Below are positions 35,601-53,699 of a stretch of 64,000 nt of DNA, in pieces. The position numbers and the translations under genes were made by a program. This stretch comes from Gavia stellata (taxonomy: Eukaryota; Chordata; Aves; Gaviiformes; Gaviidae): NCBI RefSeq assembly GCF_030936135.1, contig NC_082611.1:372001-436000 (forward strand), in the 5' to 3' direction. The notes under the pieces are model-generated. The model did no database searches. It was not told where the DNA came from and saw only the letters and a program-made list of their open reading frames with translations. Every line of letters starts with the position of its first letter. Position 1 is the first letter of the stretch.

Positions 35601-38600
35601 AGGTCTCTTGCTGTAAACATGGGAGCTCTAATTCATAACAGTGCCAGTCTTTTTAAACTTATCATGAAGCTGTGGGATCTCAGACTAATCTAAGTAATAA
35701 AGATTCCTATTGTTCACTTGTCTTTAAGCAAGAAAGTTTAAAAGGGTGCCTGTTGAAAAGTGGTAATTAACGAAGAGTGTACGTTCGTTTATTACGCTAC
35801 CTTGCTGTTTATAGTTTGCATACAGACACATTCAGAAAAGTTTCTGGTTTCTCCGAGTACCTCTGCTTTATCTTCAGTGAGGGCTCTGTTCAGCTTTTCT
35901 GTGGAAAATATTTGAGTTTATTATTAAGAGTTTGCTTAAATTTAGGAAAAAAAAAACAAAACCAAACCCCAGGATATTTGTGTTCCATTTATTTACTGTT
36001 TGCTGTTTCCTATTTGCTCATCTGCTGTCTGTCACTGAACTGCAATAATTTCATCTAAAGAAAATGCTCCCAAGCAGAGTTCTAGGCTAATACATAATGA
36101 GTGCTCTTTCTAATGGTGTCATGTGTTACCTTTGTTAGGTGTTCAGGGCTGAGAATTTTTTATTGACAGAAAAAATAATACCTGGTTCCTGCATATACTT
36201 GGTTTTAAATGCTATGAACAACTTTGTTGTGTTCATAATTGGGTACTGGAATAGTGATTTGCTTTAACTTTATTTGACTGAAACCAGTTTACAGTAAGTA
36301 CATCTGTGATACAGTATTAGCTGAGATTGCATTTTATGCCCTAGAGAAGGAAATTATTTATTTCTGTTACAAAAAGTAATTTACAGCAATTGCAACTAAG
36401 TCTTAGATTTTATTTTATTTTTTTGAGGTTCTGCATTTTACAGGGGAAGTTATTGGAAATTAAGATTTTTCAAACAGTTTAATCCAGTATTTTGGAAGTA
36501 GGGTAGTCCTGGCTCTAGTATGCATTTAACATACTCATGTTACAACAAGGTCTTCTTAAATACAGTCTTTCAAAGTAGTATTGACACCTCTGAGATATTG
36601 TACCAGAAGAAAAAAGGACAAAGAGATTCCTGTACATGTGTAGTTGGAATACAAAGATTACTGAATGAATATCATGCTAGTTTGTCTAATTTATCTTCAA
36701 ATCTGTTAACACTAAATAACTTGTTTCCAGTATATATGAATTTGAATAAACAGTTTCTGTCCAATCAGTTGCTATGGCTGCCTGTACAAGAACTGTTTCA
36801 TAGAGGTGAGTTACAAGCTTTTGCAAATAGTAAAGGACAATTTCTCCTGAGTCTGGAATTGTAAATTGACCAACTTTTTAGATGTTAAAATTGTTAAGTG
36901 TAGCTTTTGGTGTGGTCTGTTCCTCGTTCATTTTCTATGCAGGATTCATATCCCCTTTTTTTTTTTCACAGATCATCTACTAGAGCAGCCATTAATCTCA
37001 CATTTAAACGTTACAGCTGTTGTACTAAAGAATATTCTTCCATTATCTTTCATCTTGCCCTCTTTCAGATCTGTCATTAGCGCTCCCTGGCTTTGATGTA
37101 TGCAGTGTTTCCTGCTGACAGGTGCCAGGGAGGTGGCATGACAATTTAACAAAATTATGCTTCCTTTAATATGATACCTACTTTATTGTTGTTCTTGCTG
37201 TTTGTTGGTTTTGATATATCAGAATCATGAACGTTCTGGGCAGGAGCATCCTGTGACTGATGTTTTTGCATTGTACTACACTATAAAGTATAGTGGGGTT
37301 TTGAGAGTGGGACCTGTGTCTGACGCTGTTACACAAGTGATTGACTCTTATAACTGGGAATGGTATTAAGTTAGTGATAACTGGTAGTATTTTTGAGACA
37401 TCAATCCTTTTTCTAAAGTTATGAGCTGATACTTCACTCTTTTTTTTAAACCCTAGCCTGCTGAAGTCAACAGAAGTTTTGCCACAGATATAAGTTTGTT
37501 TTGAATGGAAACTCTTGAGGGCGTGTGCTCTTGACATCCGAGCAAAAGCCATAGCACGTGCTTCTACAGAATGACTCCAAAGTCCATCTTAATTATGTCT
37601 ATGATAGACCTTCTGCTAGTATTTGTTTGTAGAACATGACACAAGATATTACCTGTATTTCTACAATGCTAGAGTTTTAAGTTTTCTGGTATGTAACTTG
37701 ATCATTTACATGCCATTAATTTGTGAAACAGAACACAAAGAAACAAGGAATCCCTTGTGTGTAAATGAAAGAAAGCAAGTATGTATTTGTATTGTGCATA
37801 ATAATTTTTCCTTGTCATGTTTTCTTTTCTATTCAACTTAGTTCAAGTCACTGTAATTAATGATTAATGCGGTGGGTTTTATACAGCGAGGCAGAATGTC
37901 TGGACTCTCTCTCTAAACTCTGACTTTCAAGGAGCTGAGCTTCTCTGAAGGCTAGTAGTCAGCAGCACAAGAAAACGATATGTCTGCTGAATATACAAAC
38001 CTGTTTAAATTCTGCCTCACTAAGTTTTAGCTCTTTTACCGAGGATAAAAAAATGTTTCAGCAGATAAATATAAAAATATCTGCCTGATATGTAGTTGTT
38101 GGGGTTTTTTGTGTATGTGCTTTTTCTTACTTATTTTCAGTCTACTATGCACATGATAAACTGGATGATTTCATCAGTACTATTAACAGCCATCTACAGC
38201 CTTTGTTTATGCAGATCCGGAAAGGACTGTCGGAAGGTCATGGGAGAGCACATTATGCTTTAGTAAGTATGGGACGTGCTGCCATCGCGTGGTTTGGCTT
38301 TTCATGACTGAATGCGTGGATGGCAGAGCAAGCCTCCTGGGTCTCCTACTGAAAATTAACCTTTGAATAATGTGCCAATAAAAGGTCTCCACACCTTCTG
38401 ATTGTAAATGGGCAAAAAAAAAATCTAGCTGTATCTGTGCGTAATAAACAGAAGGCTGCCCTCAGTGCCATCTTTGGATGTTAGAAAGATTGAGTTACCT
38501 AGGGTCCTTCCTACAGTATATCGATAATAGAACTGCTATTTGGAGAAAACAGGATCTAGAACCGAAGACTGCATGTGCCAGCAGGCTTCTTACCCTTAGC

Positions 38601-41600
38601 AGTGTCTTGTGTGGTTTATGCGGGGCTGTTCCACTGTTATGCTGGTAGCTGCTGTAGAAGCTACTTGTAGAACAGGGAAGTAGGAGGATAAACTGCCAAC
38701 AGCCTAGATGCATGGAAATGGAACATGGCAGCAAGGGCTACAGCAGCGTCTGATTTATTTAACATAAACATTGTGTAAGTGCTGAAGTGAGATTTCTTTT
38801 TCAGAGGAGACTTTCAAGAGGAATTTTTAAGTTAGAAAACACGGAGAGCCCTCCAATGTTAGTTTTCTTTTTCTCTTACTTAAAAATCAACCTACCATAA
38901 AAGGGTTGCTATGGAGTGGCCTATAAAGTTTCCCTGGATACTCTGAAATGTGCATGTCAGAGATGGAAGATTATATAGTAATTTCAAAAGACCATACAGG
39001 AGGTATTCTAACATTAGCTGCTGCTTTTAACCTTTTTGGGTCATTTTCCCAATTAAGTTGAGTTAGTATTAAATAGAAGTAGCATGTGCAATAAGAACAT
39101 GAAATATCAGTAACTGTTTCTCACAGTGAAACAAAAATGTGTATTATAACACAGTCACTGCTACTGTCCAGCACAGTATCCTGGTGTAATGTATTAGTTC
39201 TACTGGGGGAGGTGGGATTGTGTAGGACCTTGGCTTGGGCAGAGGCAGCTGTGGAGAACATGTGGTTGGAAGATCAGGCATTTTAAAGAAAGGACTTGAG
39301 TACCATCAAGTGCCATCTTTAAGGAACAGTCTCTTTCATGCCACTTAAAGAAATGACGTTTCTGTTACTTGTAAGATGATGTATTCTTTACCCCAGAAGA
39401 TGCTTTACAGTTTATGGTGTAGAAATACAAAGGCACTTTGATTTCAGTTTAAGTATTTTTTTTTTTTGTAGGTGAATTTGGCAGAAACTGAAATAACTAA
39501 AATGGCATCTGACTATACAGAAAATGAATTAGAATTGTTCAGAAAAACAGTAAGTATGTCAGTTATTAGTTAGTAAGTCACATTATTTGTGAAGGTACCA
39601 TCTTAAAATGAATGGAAATGGAAATGAATGGAGATGTTGTTCAGGAAATAGTTGCCATCTTACCCATGTTTATCCCAAATCGAATGGGGGAGGCGGGGAT
39701 GGGAGTATATGCAAGGAATGATTGCCTGTTGAAAGTCAGTTATTGGTAAACTGAAATCAGCAATAGGGGAGTGCTCCTTGGAGTTAGTGACTTGATATAT
39801 GTGCTTTCATATCTGGATTTTCAGTTCTGATTGCTGAATTCTTCACTGGCTTCAGTAGTCTAGTAGTATACTGTAGATTTTAATGCTAGCAACATACAAG
39901 TTGGATTTCCTGATATGAATAGAAACATTTGTCCATTGTTACTGGTTAGCCAAGGACATTTGATGTTTAATTTCTTATCCACAGCCATTAATGTGAGTTG
40001 TGATCATAGGATCATACGATCATATGTATATGATCATAGGATCATACGTATCTTGCATGTTTTAGTGAATTGTTCTCATAGTGTCTTGAACTTTGAGGAC
40101 TTAATTTCTCCAGTCACTAGACTTTTTAGGGTTGTTTTTATTTTTCAAATCCATAAATTTTTCTGTATAAACTGGAAAGAGAGGTGTATTGACTATTCTG
40201 TGACAGCTGCAAAAGTCTAATCAACAGGGATAGTACCCAGAGATTTCCCTTCTCTCCCCCGTTACTGGTGAAGCACCTATACAGCCACGTCAGCACTGCA
40301 GAGATGGTGGTGTTGTGGCACATATTACTACTGGCATAAAAACTCTGCATGCTGCTCTGTGATAATGAGCAGCAGGAATGTTTCCAATGACAGTTTCTCT
40401 GAAGATTGGTAATACTGCTACAACCTTCAAGTGCCAGGTAAATTCAGCAGTACTAATGACCCCAGAGTAGACAAACTTAATTTAGTAGCGAGAGATTTTT
40501 CCTCAAAAGAACCTTGACAAAGAGCAGATAAAAAGAAACAGATTTGTCACCCCTGAGTATGCTCAAGGGCCCCTGGATGCAGCTTCATTTAGGCAGCACT
40601 CTACAGTTCTATTTGTGGAAATACTTTCTTGGCAAAGATTAAAACTGTCAAAGTAACAATGATTGTTTCACCTTTTGGCCTTCGTTTTACAGTTCTGGTT
40701 CAAGACATATACTGTAGTATATTTCATATGCATGGATGCTAAAAAAGCTGCACATTACTATAAGGTGTGTCTATCTAATTGCATGGATTTTTTTAATAGT
40801 TGAAAATGTTTCTTTCTGTAGATGGACCTAATCATTTTATCAGAAAATGGCTTTGCCTCTTCTACAGATATTTTAAACTTGGCTGACCAACTTAAGACAA
40901 AGAAAATGAAGAAAAAGGAAGCGGAGCAAGTGCTGAAAGTTTTTGTGGAGGATAAGTGGCTCTCTGAGGTAACTGCTGTTATCTGTTCAAGTATTTGTAT
41001 TTTAATAGTTCCAGCTATTATTTTCTTATGGATGTGACAGCTGAAACTGGAGCTGTTCTTTAATGAATGATGGCAAAAATGGTTTTGTGGGGCCTGTGCT
41101 TATTGCTGCTCCAGTGATTTTTGTAGAAGAGGCAGTATATTTACAAGGAGAAAGACCTTGGGTAGGTCTATACAGGACAACATGGTTTCAGTCTCGTAGC
41201 TGTGTGTACAGCCCTGCATTGCGACATACAGACATCCTTTTTACACAACAGCATGACATACTTAAACTTGGAACAAGAGCTGGGGAAAGTTCTTCAGGGT
41301 GATCAGTGCTGTTAGTTACATTTAGAGTATCCTGAAAAGCAGTGAGGCCAAACATGTTGAAAACGCCTGTACCAGAAATGCATGGGCCACTGTGCACACT
41401 TTTGAATCTCCTTACTTCATAGGGAGAAATTGAGATTAGCTTACCACGTGGACACTGCAGTTTCTTGCCAAGACAAGTAAGACCTCAATGCCTTTTCTCC
41501 TGGATTCATTGCATCATAGATCTCCAACCTGCTGCCACACGTTCACTTATGTTAGAGTGATTTAGCAGAGATTTAAAAAGATACCTCAAGCGGTAAATGC

Positions 41601-43697
41601 CTAGATTTTGCTGAAAGCCAGTACAATTTCTGCTAATGTGCAAATGGAGGATCCCAAAACTGCATGTCTTTGTTAAGGAGAGCATGCTTGCTCATCTGTA
41701 CCTTCCAAGGACTAGATCTCTGTTAAAGGTGTGAGATCTTTATTCTCACAGAATTCTTTATTCTCTCAGAGGATCTTTATTTGATCCTCTGAACAAATTA
41801 ATTCTGTACTTCAAAAGTATTTCAGCTTTGCATTACATCAGTGTCAGCATGCTAAGTTTCACGATGGCAGAAAAAAGTGGATGTCAAATGCTTGCTCGCA
41901 GGTGGTTAGAAAAGTCAAAGAAGGTAAAAGGAATTAAAAGAAATTCCTTGTCTTGCCACTTGTTTCCTTAGAGAAATGGAGAATATACTCTGCATACTCG
42001 CTGCATAATTGAGATGGAACAATACATTCTCAGCAACTACCAAGATGTGGCAAGGAAGTGTAACATCTGTCACAGCCTTGCCATCCAGGTAACATTTGTT
42101 TTATTACCTCAGTAGGCATCTGCCAATGTACTTATGTGGTTGCAGCTGAAGTTTGTGATACTTTCCTTAGAGTATTAGGCAGGCACTGAAAAATTCAGGT
42201 CTTGTAATCTGGTAATGGTGCCCATGTATATAAAGAAAATCCTCTTTTTTGTTTTCTTTTCGGTGTAGGTATTTTATTTTCTGTCTTTGGGAAAAAAACT
42301 TGTCTTGGAGCAGTATCTCCAGGTATAAACTTGGAGAAAGCAAACTCACCGAATGAGGAACATTATTGTGCTGTCTTGCTTCCAAAGCCAGCAGGCTAGA
42401 GATGAACCCCTTATCCTTAAATAGGCATAACCGTTAAGTGTTAGCTGTCTTATCTTTGGACCTTACAAATAGCAGTCTTGATGTGACACACATTTATCTT
42501 TTGGTCCTGGGGTTTTGGTTCAGGAATTGCTCGTCTTGAACCTCAGAATGAACACGTATGCTTATATATAGCATGCTGAAGCACTGTATTTTGATAGCTG
42601 CTAAGTTACTAGTTTAGTCTTGCATAAGTGGTTACAGCCTGAACTCCTATTCCAAAACTACTGTGTTCTCTTGCTCCTTGACCCTGCATCTTCTCATCTT
42701 CCCAGCTAACATGCTTCCATGTTACTTTTTCGGTCCCAGTTTGTCTCCTTTATTGCACCCAAAGAGCTCAGCGTTGTTTGTCTTTCAAACTAAGTTTTGT
42801 CCATATAGGTAAAGGGTATTTCTTAAGTTTCCAGAAAAATACCTCCTTTTATCATTTACCAGCTTTGACTTTCGAGTATCTACCAGCTGTACTGTGTGAT
42901 CCATTCTTAGGAATAAAGCATTGCTTATCTGCCGCCCTTTGTAACAACTAACCTGTCCTTCGGTTTAACATAAAGAAAGATCTCTTTTTTTTAATCAACA
43001 CTTCTGATTTCAGAGCCAAGTATGTGAATCCTGTGGAATTGGAATGCATTTACCTTGTGTCAGAAAGTACTTTAGAGCTCAGACTGAACGACGCTGTCCA
43101 CAGTGTAATGATTTCTGGTCTTGTGACATTCCAGGTACCAAGCAACCTATTTTCAAACAAATTTAGTGTAATAATACCAGAGAACGGACTGTGCTATTCA
43201 GTGGCACTGCCGGTATTGTTTATAACTGTAGTCAAATATCAGTTATTTCTGACTTCAGTTGTATGTTTCAGGCAGTACACCATACATGGGCAACACCGAG
43301 CCCTGAAAGTGCAAGGATTATGCCTTATGGTCACTAGCAGATCCTGTGCATGTTGTTTCAAAGAACATAGAAGTGGGGGTGGGGGGGTGGGGAGGGTAGG
43401 GAGGAGGAGACAGACAAAACACATGACACTAAAACTTCTGGAAATACCGAGCTTCTAGGAAGAGCACAGTCCCTTTGGAATTCCTCTGTTTAGCCAGGGA
43501 AATTGGACAGTCTGTACAGGAATACAGGAATCTATAAAGCATTTCAAAAATCTGAAGGTTATACAGTATCATCCTTTTCTTGTGTGTCATTTATTAACTC
43601 TGCTTTTGTTTTCTTTACAGGTATGAGTCGGATAGACTCCCAGTCGCCATCAAAAACAGGGAGAGCAGAGAAGAGCTTCATTCTCAACACTAGATGA
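29555..43697 (+). CDS. NSMCE1: Non-SMC element 1, RING-like subunit of the SMC5/6 complex
   Basis: NSE1 is part of the nuclear SMC5/6 complex, which handles recombination intermediates and DNA damage. It pairs with the MAGE-family NSE3 through winged-helix domains and has a C-terminal variant RING with ubiquitin-ligase activity. Seven coding exons (29555-29672, 38141-38262, 39472-39549, 40822-40968, 41972-42088, 43014-43134, 43621-43697) join in phase to 259 residues; human has 266. The N terminus reads [10 protein letters not shown], as in mammals. The RING-like ligands are C185, C188, C198, C201, H206, C209, C222 and C225 (C4HC3 spacing). The start chosen is the first ATG of the exon, four codons before M-T-D. 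The tail after the RING shares little with mammalian NSE1 beyond D/E-I-P. It converges on KDM8 and diverges from IL4R, the mirror of the human order. Confidence 0.96.
29673..38140 (+). other. NSMCE1 large intron
   Basis: About 8.5 kb of A/T-rich DNA between the first two coding exons. The flanking exons join in phase to a protein of normal length, so no coding exon is missing. Open frames here (for example 36,520-36,864) have no family resemblance and no fitting splice context. I see no CR1 copy in it. Confidence 0.8.
38141..38262 (+). CDS. NSMCE1: NSMCE1 coding exon 2
   Basis: The acceptor TTATTTTCAG ends at 38,140; the donor is TTTA|GTAAGT after 38,262. It encodes A-H-D-K-L-D-D-F-I through [10 protein letters not shown], part of the N-terminal winged-helix region, and ends in phase 0. 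Confidence 0.95.
39472..39549 (+). CDS. NSMCE1: NSMCE1 coding exon 3
   Basis: A 78-nt exon preceded by a long T tract and TAG, with donor AACA|GTAAGT. It encodes V-N-L-A-E-T-E-I through [10 protein letters not shown], aligning with the mammalian V-N-L-A-T-T segment. Confidence 0.95.
40001..40048. repeat. Short direct repeat of a near-palindromic word
   Basis: An 18-base word, TGATCATAGGATCATACG, occurs at 40,001-40,018 and again at 40,031-40,048, with GATCATATG-like sequence between them. Located in NSMCE1 intron 4 (39,550-40,821). It looks superficially like a CR1 tail but is not one. Confidence 0.7.
40822..40968 (+). CDS. NSMCE1: NSMCE1 coding exon 4
   Basis: A 147-nt exon between TTTCTGTAG and GAG|GTAACT. 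It contains the signatures N-G-F-A-S-S-T and [12 protein letters not shown], conserved in vertebrate NSE1 (second winged helix). The Met codon at its first base is internal. Confidence 0.96.
41766..41792. repeat. Perfect 10-bp inverted repeat with 7-nt loop
   Basis: TCAGAGGATC, loop TTTATTT, GATCCTCTGA, in NSMCE1 intron 5 about 180 bp before coding exon 5. Just upstream is an imperfect tandem of CTTTATTCTC-like words. No function can be assigned. Confidence 0.7.
41972..42088 (+). CDS. NSMCE1: NSMCE1 coding exon 5, first RING ligands
   Basis: A 117-nt exon between TTTCCTTAG and CCAG|GTAACA. It encodes G-E-Y-T-L-H, E-M-E-Q-Y-I and the first RING-like pair C-N-I-C (residues 185 and 188). Confidence 0.96.
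43014..43134 (+). CDS. NSMCE1: NSMCE1 coding exon 6, remainder of the RING-like domain
   Basis: A 121-nt exon between TGATTTCAG and CCAG|GTACCA. It supplies C-E-S-C, M-H-L-P-C and R-C-P-Q-C, completing the C4HC3 ligand set, then F-W-S-C-D-I-P. It ends in phase 1. Confidence 0.96.
43374..43406 (+). other. G-quadruplex-prone G-rich tract in the last NSMCE1 intron
   Basis: Successive G runs of 5, 7, 4, 3 and 3 separated by one or two bases satisfy the classic G3+N1-7 pattern with very short loops. It is on the transcribed RNA-like strand of NSMCE1, about 215 bp upstream of the last exon. Confidence 0.7.
43621..43697 (+). CDS. NSMCE1: NSMCE1 last exon, short basic tail
   Basis: The acceptor TTCTTTACAG ends at 43,620 and the stop TGA is at 43,695-43,697. 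It adds a 25-residue Ser/Lys/Arg-rich tail. Phase and splice site are clear although the tail itself is poorly conserved. Confidence 0.9.
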
Positions 43698-43829
43698 TGC
43701 TAGTAAAACTTGCTTTCAGTGAAATCTTTTTTCCCCACTCTTGCAGAATAACCAGACTGTATTGTATTCATTAGTAACAGTGCATTGTTCAGTGTACTTA
43801 TTTTTTTCGTGAAGTTTTAAGAATCTTAC

Positions 43830-43835
43830 AATAAA
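43830..43835 (+). terminator. NSMCE1 poly(A) signal
   Basis: AATAAA 133 nt past the NSMCE1 stop, followed within about 30 nt by a T- and C-rich stretch. This gives a short 3' untranslated region. Confidence 0.7.
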
Positions 43836-45179
43836 ACTATCATTGACCTTCCTGTTCTCCTTCTTCACAGTTATACCTGCACAGCTTTCTCAGAGGCTAT
43901 TTTGTGTACGTAGTTCTCAGTAGTCTTGGGTTGAGACTCTCAGTGCATGTTTGGGAATGAAAGATGCAAATGTTTTTAGTCAATCCTGCAAGCTGATCTA
44001 TGCAGGTGAACTATTCAGCAACAGTGTTCCCTATTTGTAGTTTTCAGTTGCACAACTGAAAATGAAACCTATTACTAGCACCACAGGGCTTCAAGTAGGT
44101 GAAAAATCAATGCAGCACGTGTGGGCTCCTCACATGGAAGGCTGGCTGAATATTTATCTGTCTGATCTAGGGCTAGAGTTTGAACACTTTCAGTGGGCAC
44201 TGTTGCTTGGTTTTTGTCCCTTTAGATACAGAAAAGGTCATCTGACATAAGGCCAGGTCATGAGCAGCTATGGTCAGTAAGAGAGGGAATATTCCCACAG
44301 CCAAAATGATTGGGAAGGAGCAGGACAAGACTTTTGGGGCAATGACAGCTTATATCTGCAAAGTGTTGAAAAAATTACGGTTTTAAGATTCTTTTTGTTT
44401 TTAGTATTAGCACTTCACTCTCCAGTTTTATGTAAAGATGCTTCTTCCTTTAAGAGTGACTTGACTTGAGAAAAAGACAAGCACTAGATATTGCCAGATA
44501 CCAGAGTGGAACGGGACCATACCTCTGTAGAAACCTGTGACACTGCAGAAGGTAGAGCATCAGCAGTTCAGTTGATGCTTAATCAAAGTGTGATTAAGCT
44601 GCAGTTTACTTAACTGCAATTAAACTATGGATAAACTACAATTAATTATGTTCCTAGGCCTTCACACCAGCAACTTCTTCTGTAGAGGAAGCTTTGTGTT
44701 AGCTTTTTTTTTTTTAATGTATTGAACCTTTGGGTAGCACCATCCCTCAGTGTTTATGTAACTCCAATTTTTACTGTTACTAAATCCAAGTAGAAGATAA
44801 CAGTAACCTGATGTTCCAAATATAGTTTGAAGCAGAGTCCTGGCAGCGCCCATATATAGAGCTGTGTCAGATGTACACACGCACACAAGATGATGACCTA
44901 ATAAGTTCTTTATGAGGAGTTCATGTTAGAAACATCCACAAAAATAAAGCGGCTGTATCATCTTCTTTCCATCTACCCACGCAGATTTTTTCACCATGCT
45001 GAAGCAAGAGTTTGTTGGGTTTTGTGTGTTTTTTTTTTTTTAATCCACCCCTAACCTCTGGCTAGGGAAGAACATTCTCATGCTTAAAAAGAATTGTCTT
45101 GTGAGAAGATGCCAGATGCTACCTTTTCTGACTTTTAATTCCTATTACAATGTTACTAGACTTTATGCATGCTTCAGAG
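43836..45179. other. Convergent gap between NSMCE1 and KDM8
   Basis: About 1.3 kb between the two gene 3' ends. It should hold the KDM8 3' untranslated region on the minus strand; ATTAAA hexamers on that strand lie at 45,134-45,139 and further downstream. I see no coding potential. A perfect 9-bp inverted repeat with a 5-nt loop is at 44,577-44,599. Confidence 0.6.
45134..45139 (-). terminator. Candidate KDM8 poly(A) signal
   Basis: ATTAAA on the minus strand, 41 nt past the KDM8 stop. No clear AATAAA is seen on that strand before the NSMCE1 end, so ATTAAA variants are the best candidates. Confidence 0.3.
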
Positions 45180-52056
<6,877 letters not shown>

Positions 52057-52712
52057 GGCAGCGCGCCTCCACCGGCTCGCCGGCCTCCGCGGCGCGGCGT
52101 TGCCGGGCCTGGGCGGGCCTCGGGGGGCAGGCCCCGGCGGGGCGGGCCTCGGGGCGCGGGTCCGGTCCGTGGGGCCGAGCGCGACCGCGGCTCCGCCCTC
52201 CGCCGGGCCGCCTGTGCGCCGGCGGCCCGGCGCGGCCCGGCACGCCGCTGCTGGGTAGCTCCGCCCCAGCGGCTGCGGAAGTAGCGTTGGCGTCGCGTAG
52301 CGAGAGCGGGGGTGCCGCGGCGGCTACGCCCGGGGCGGAGGGCCCTCGCGGCCCGTGGGGCCCCCGCCGCGCGCTGCCCGCGCCTGCCGCGGGTGGGCCC
52401 TGCGGGGCTGCCGTCGGCTTCGGCCGCTGCCGCGGCGGGGCCCGTCGAGGTCGGCGGTGGCCGGCTGGCGGAGGCGCGTTGGCGTCGGGTGCCGTTACCT
52501 CTTCCTCGTACCTGCCCCTCCTGCCCTGCCGCCGGCAGCTGGTCCGTGGGCTGGCGGAGCGGGCGTTGCGTCGCGCTGCTCTTTACGGTGTTCTTCAGAG
52601 CGCGCTTCCAGCCGGGAGTTTCTCGGCGGCTGTGAGCCGGTGCCCGGGGTGCCGCTGGTGGAAGAGCGGCCCCGCTCACGGGGGCCGTTCCTCCTTGCGT
52701 TTGTGCCCTTAG

Positions 52713-53508
52713 GCTGCAACAAGTCTTTACGCAGCTGCATAACGAGCTGGAATGGAAACCTCTTTAGATTAAAAAATACTCGTTTTCTTAGGGCAGTTTT
52801 ATCCCAGATCAGTCTCATCGCCCGGTTCATCGCGTAACTGTGTCAGCTTTTACGGATGTAAAGAAGGGAGCGATAGCGGGGTTACGCGGGTGAAGAAAGT
52901 GGAGCGATCCCTTTTGGTGGCTTTGCTGGTTTTTCGCTGGGTTAAAGGCTCTGTGAAACTGTTGCTTGGGTCTCCATGAGCCGTGTAATATCACCAAAAC
53001 TCAGTCTAGATAGTGTCATTTGGGCCCTTGGCCAGCGAGTCTACTGGAATTTAGTAATTGTATGATTGATGCAGCTGTTTGCATTGAAGGGGAGCATATA
53101 TATCCAATCTAGTTCTCTTTCTGCTGTAGCTTACATGTTAACCATACAGTGATGGTTACTTCAGAAATCTCTCTGTTCCAAAAGTGGGACAGCTATTACA
53201 AGTAGATGACTCCTGGAAGACTGGGAGATACTGTAATCAATGTTGAACTTAAGTATTACAAAGAAAGCCGATCTGGGACCTTGCATGCTGATCTGAGTAA
53301 CGTAAGAGGAGCCTAGAAGTGTCAGGGATGAACACTGCTGTGAGGCGATGTCCTTTTGGTGGTTTATGCTGCATGCTTTTAATCTGTGCTTGAGACGTAC
53401 TGCCTTCATGGAACATGCACCTCAGTCTTCTAACACGCTTTGCATGGTATCTTTCAGCCCCAGCTTGCTTTGATAATGTGCCCTGAACATGTTCTCAGTA
53501 CTTCACAC
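52713..53508. other. Gene-free flank right of KDM8
   Basis: Sequence falls quickly to A/T-rich after the CpG island. No exon, repeat family or RNA gene is recognised. Confidence 0.6.
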
Positions 53509-53652
53509 AGAATCGCTACAGTTGGAAAAGACCTGCAAGATCATCAAGTCCAACCATCAACTAACACCATTAAACCATGTCCCACAATGCCACATCCACA
53601 CGTTCCTTGAACACCTCCAGTGAGGGTGACTCCACCACCTCCCTGGGCGAAT
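53509..53652 (-). mobile_element. CR1 LINE 3' fragment
   Basis: About 145 bp reading on the minus strand as the end of a CR1 second open frame and its 3' untranslated region, closely matching 60,095-60,250 of the longer plus-strand copy. Strongly 5'-truncated, as most CR1 insertions are. The 3' tail retains only a trace of the octamer (CACAGAATC on the plus strand). Confidence 0.85.
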
Positions 53653-53698
53653 ACTTAATACTTGACTTAATAATACTTGACCTACTTAATACTTGACT
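53651..53698. repeat. Short tandem repeat beside the CR1 fragment
   Basis: Imperfect copies of ATACTTGAC / TACTTAATACTTGAC abut the truncated 5' end of the CR1 fragment. Confidence 0.65.
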
Positions 53699-53699
53699 G

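Noticed and set aside
36520-36864. A 114-codon plus-strand open frame in the NSMCE1 large intron
   Set aside because: No family resemblance, A/T-rich composition and no need for another exon in NSMCE1.
40001-40048. GATCATAGGATCAT repeats as a CR1 tail
   Set aside because: No adjoining CR1 3' untranslated sequence, and the words do not match the ATTCTRTG octamer.
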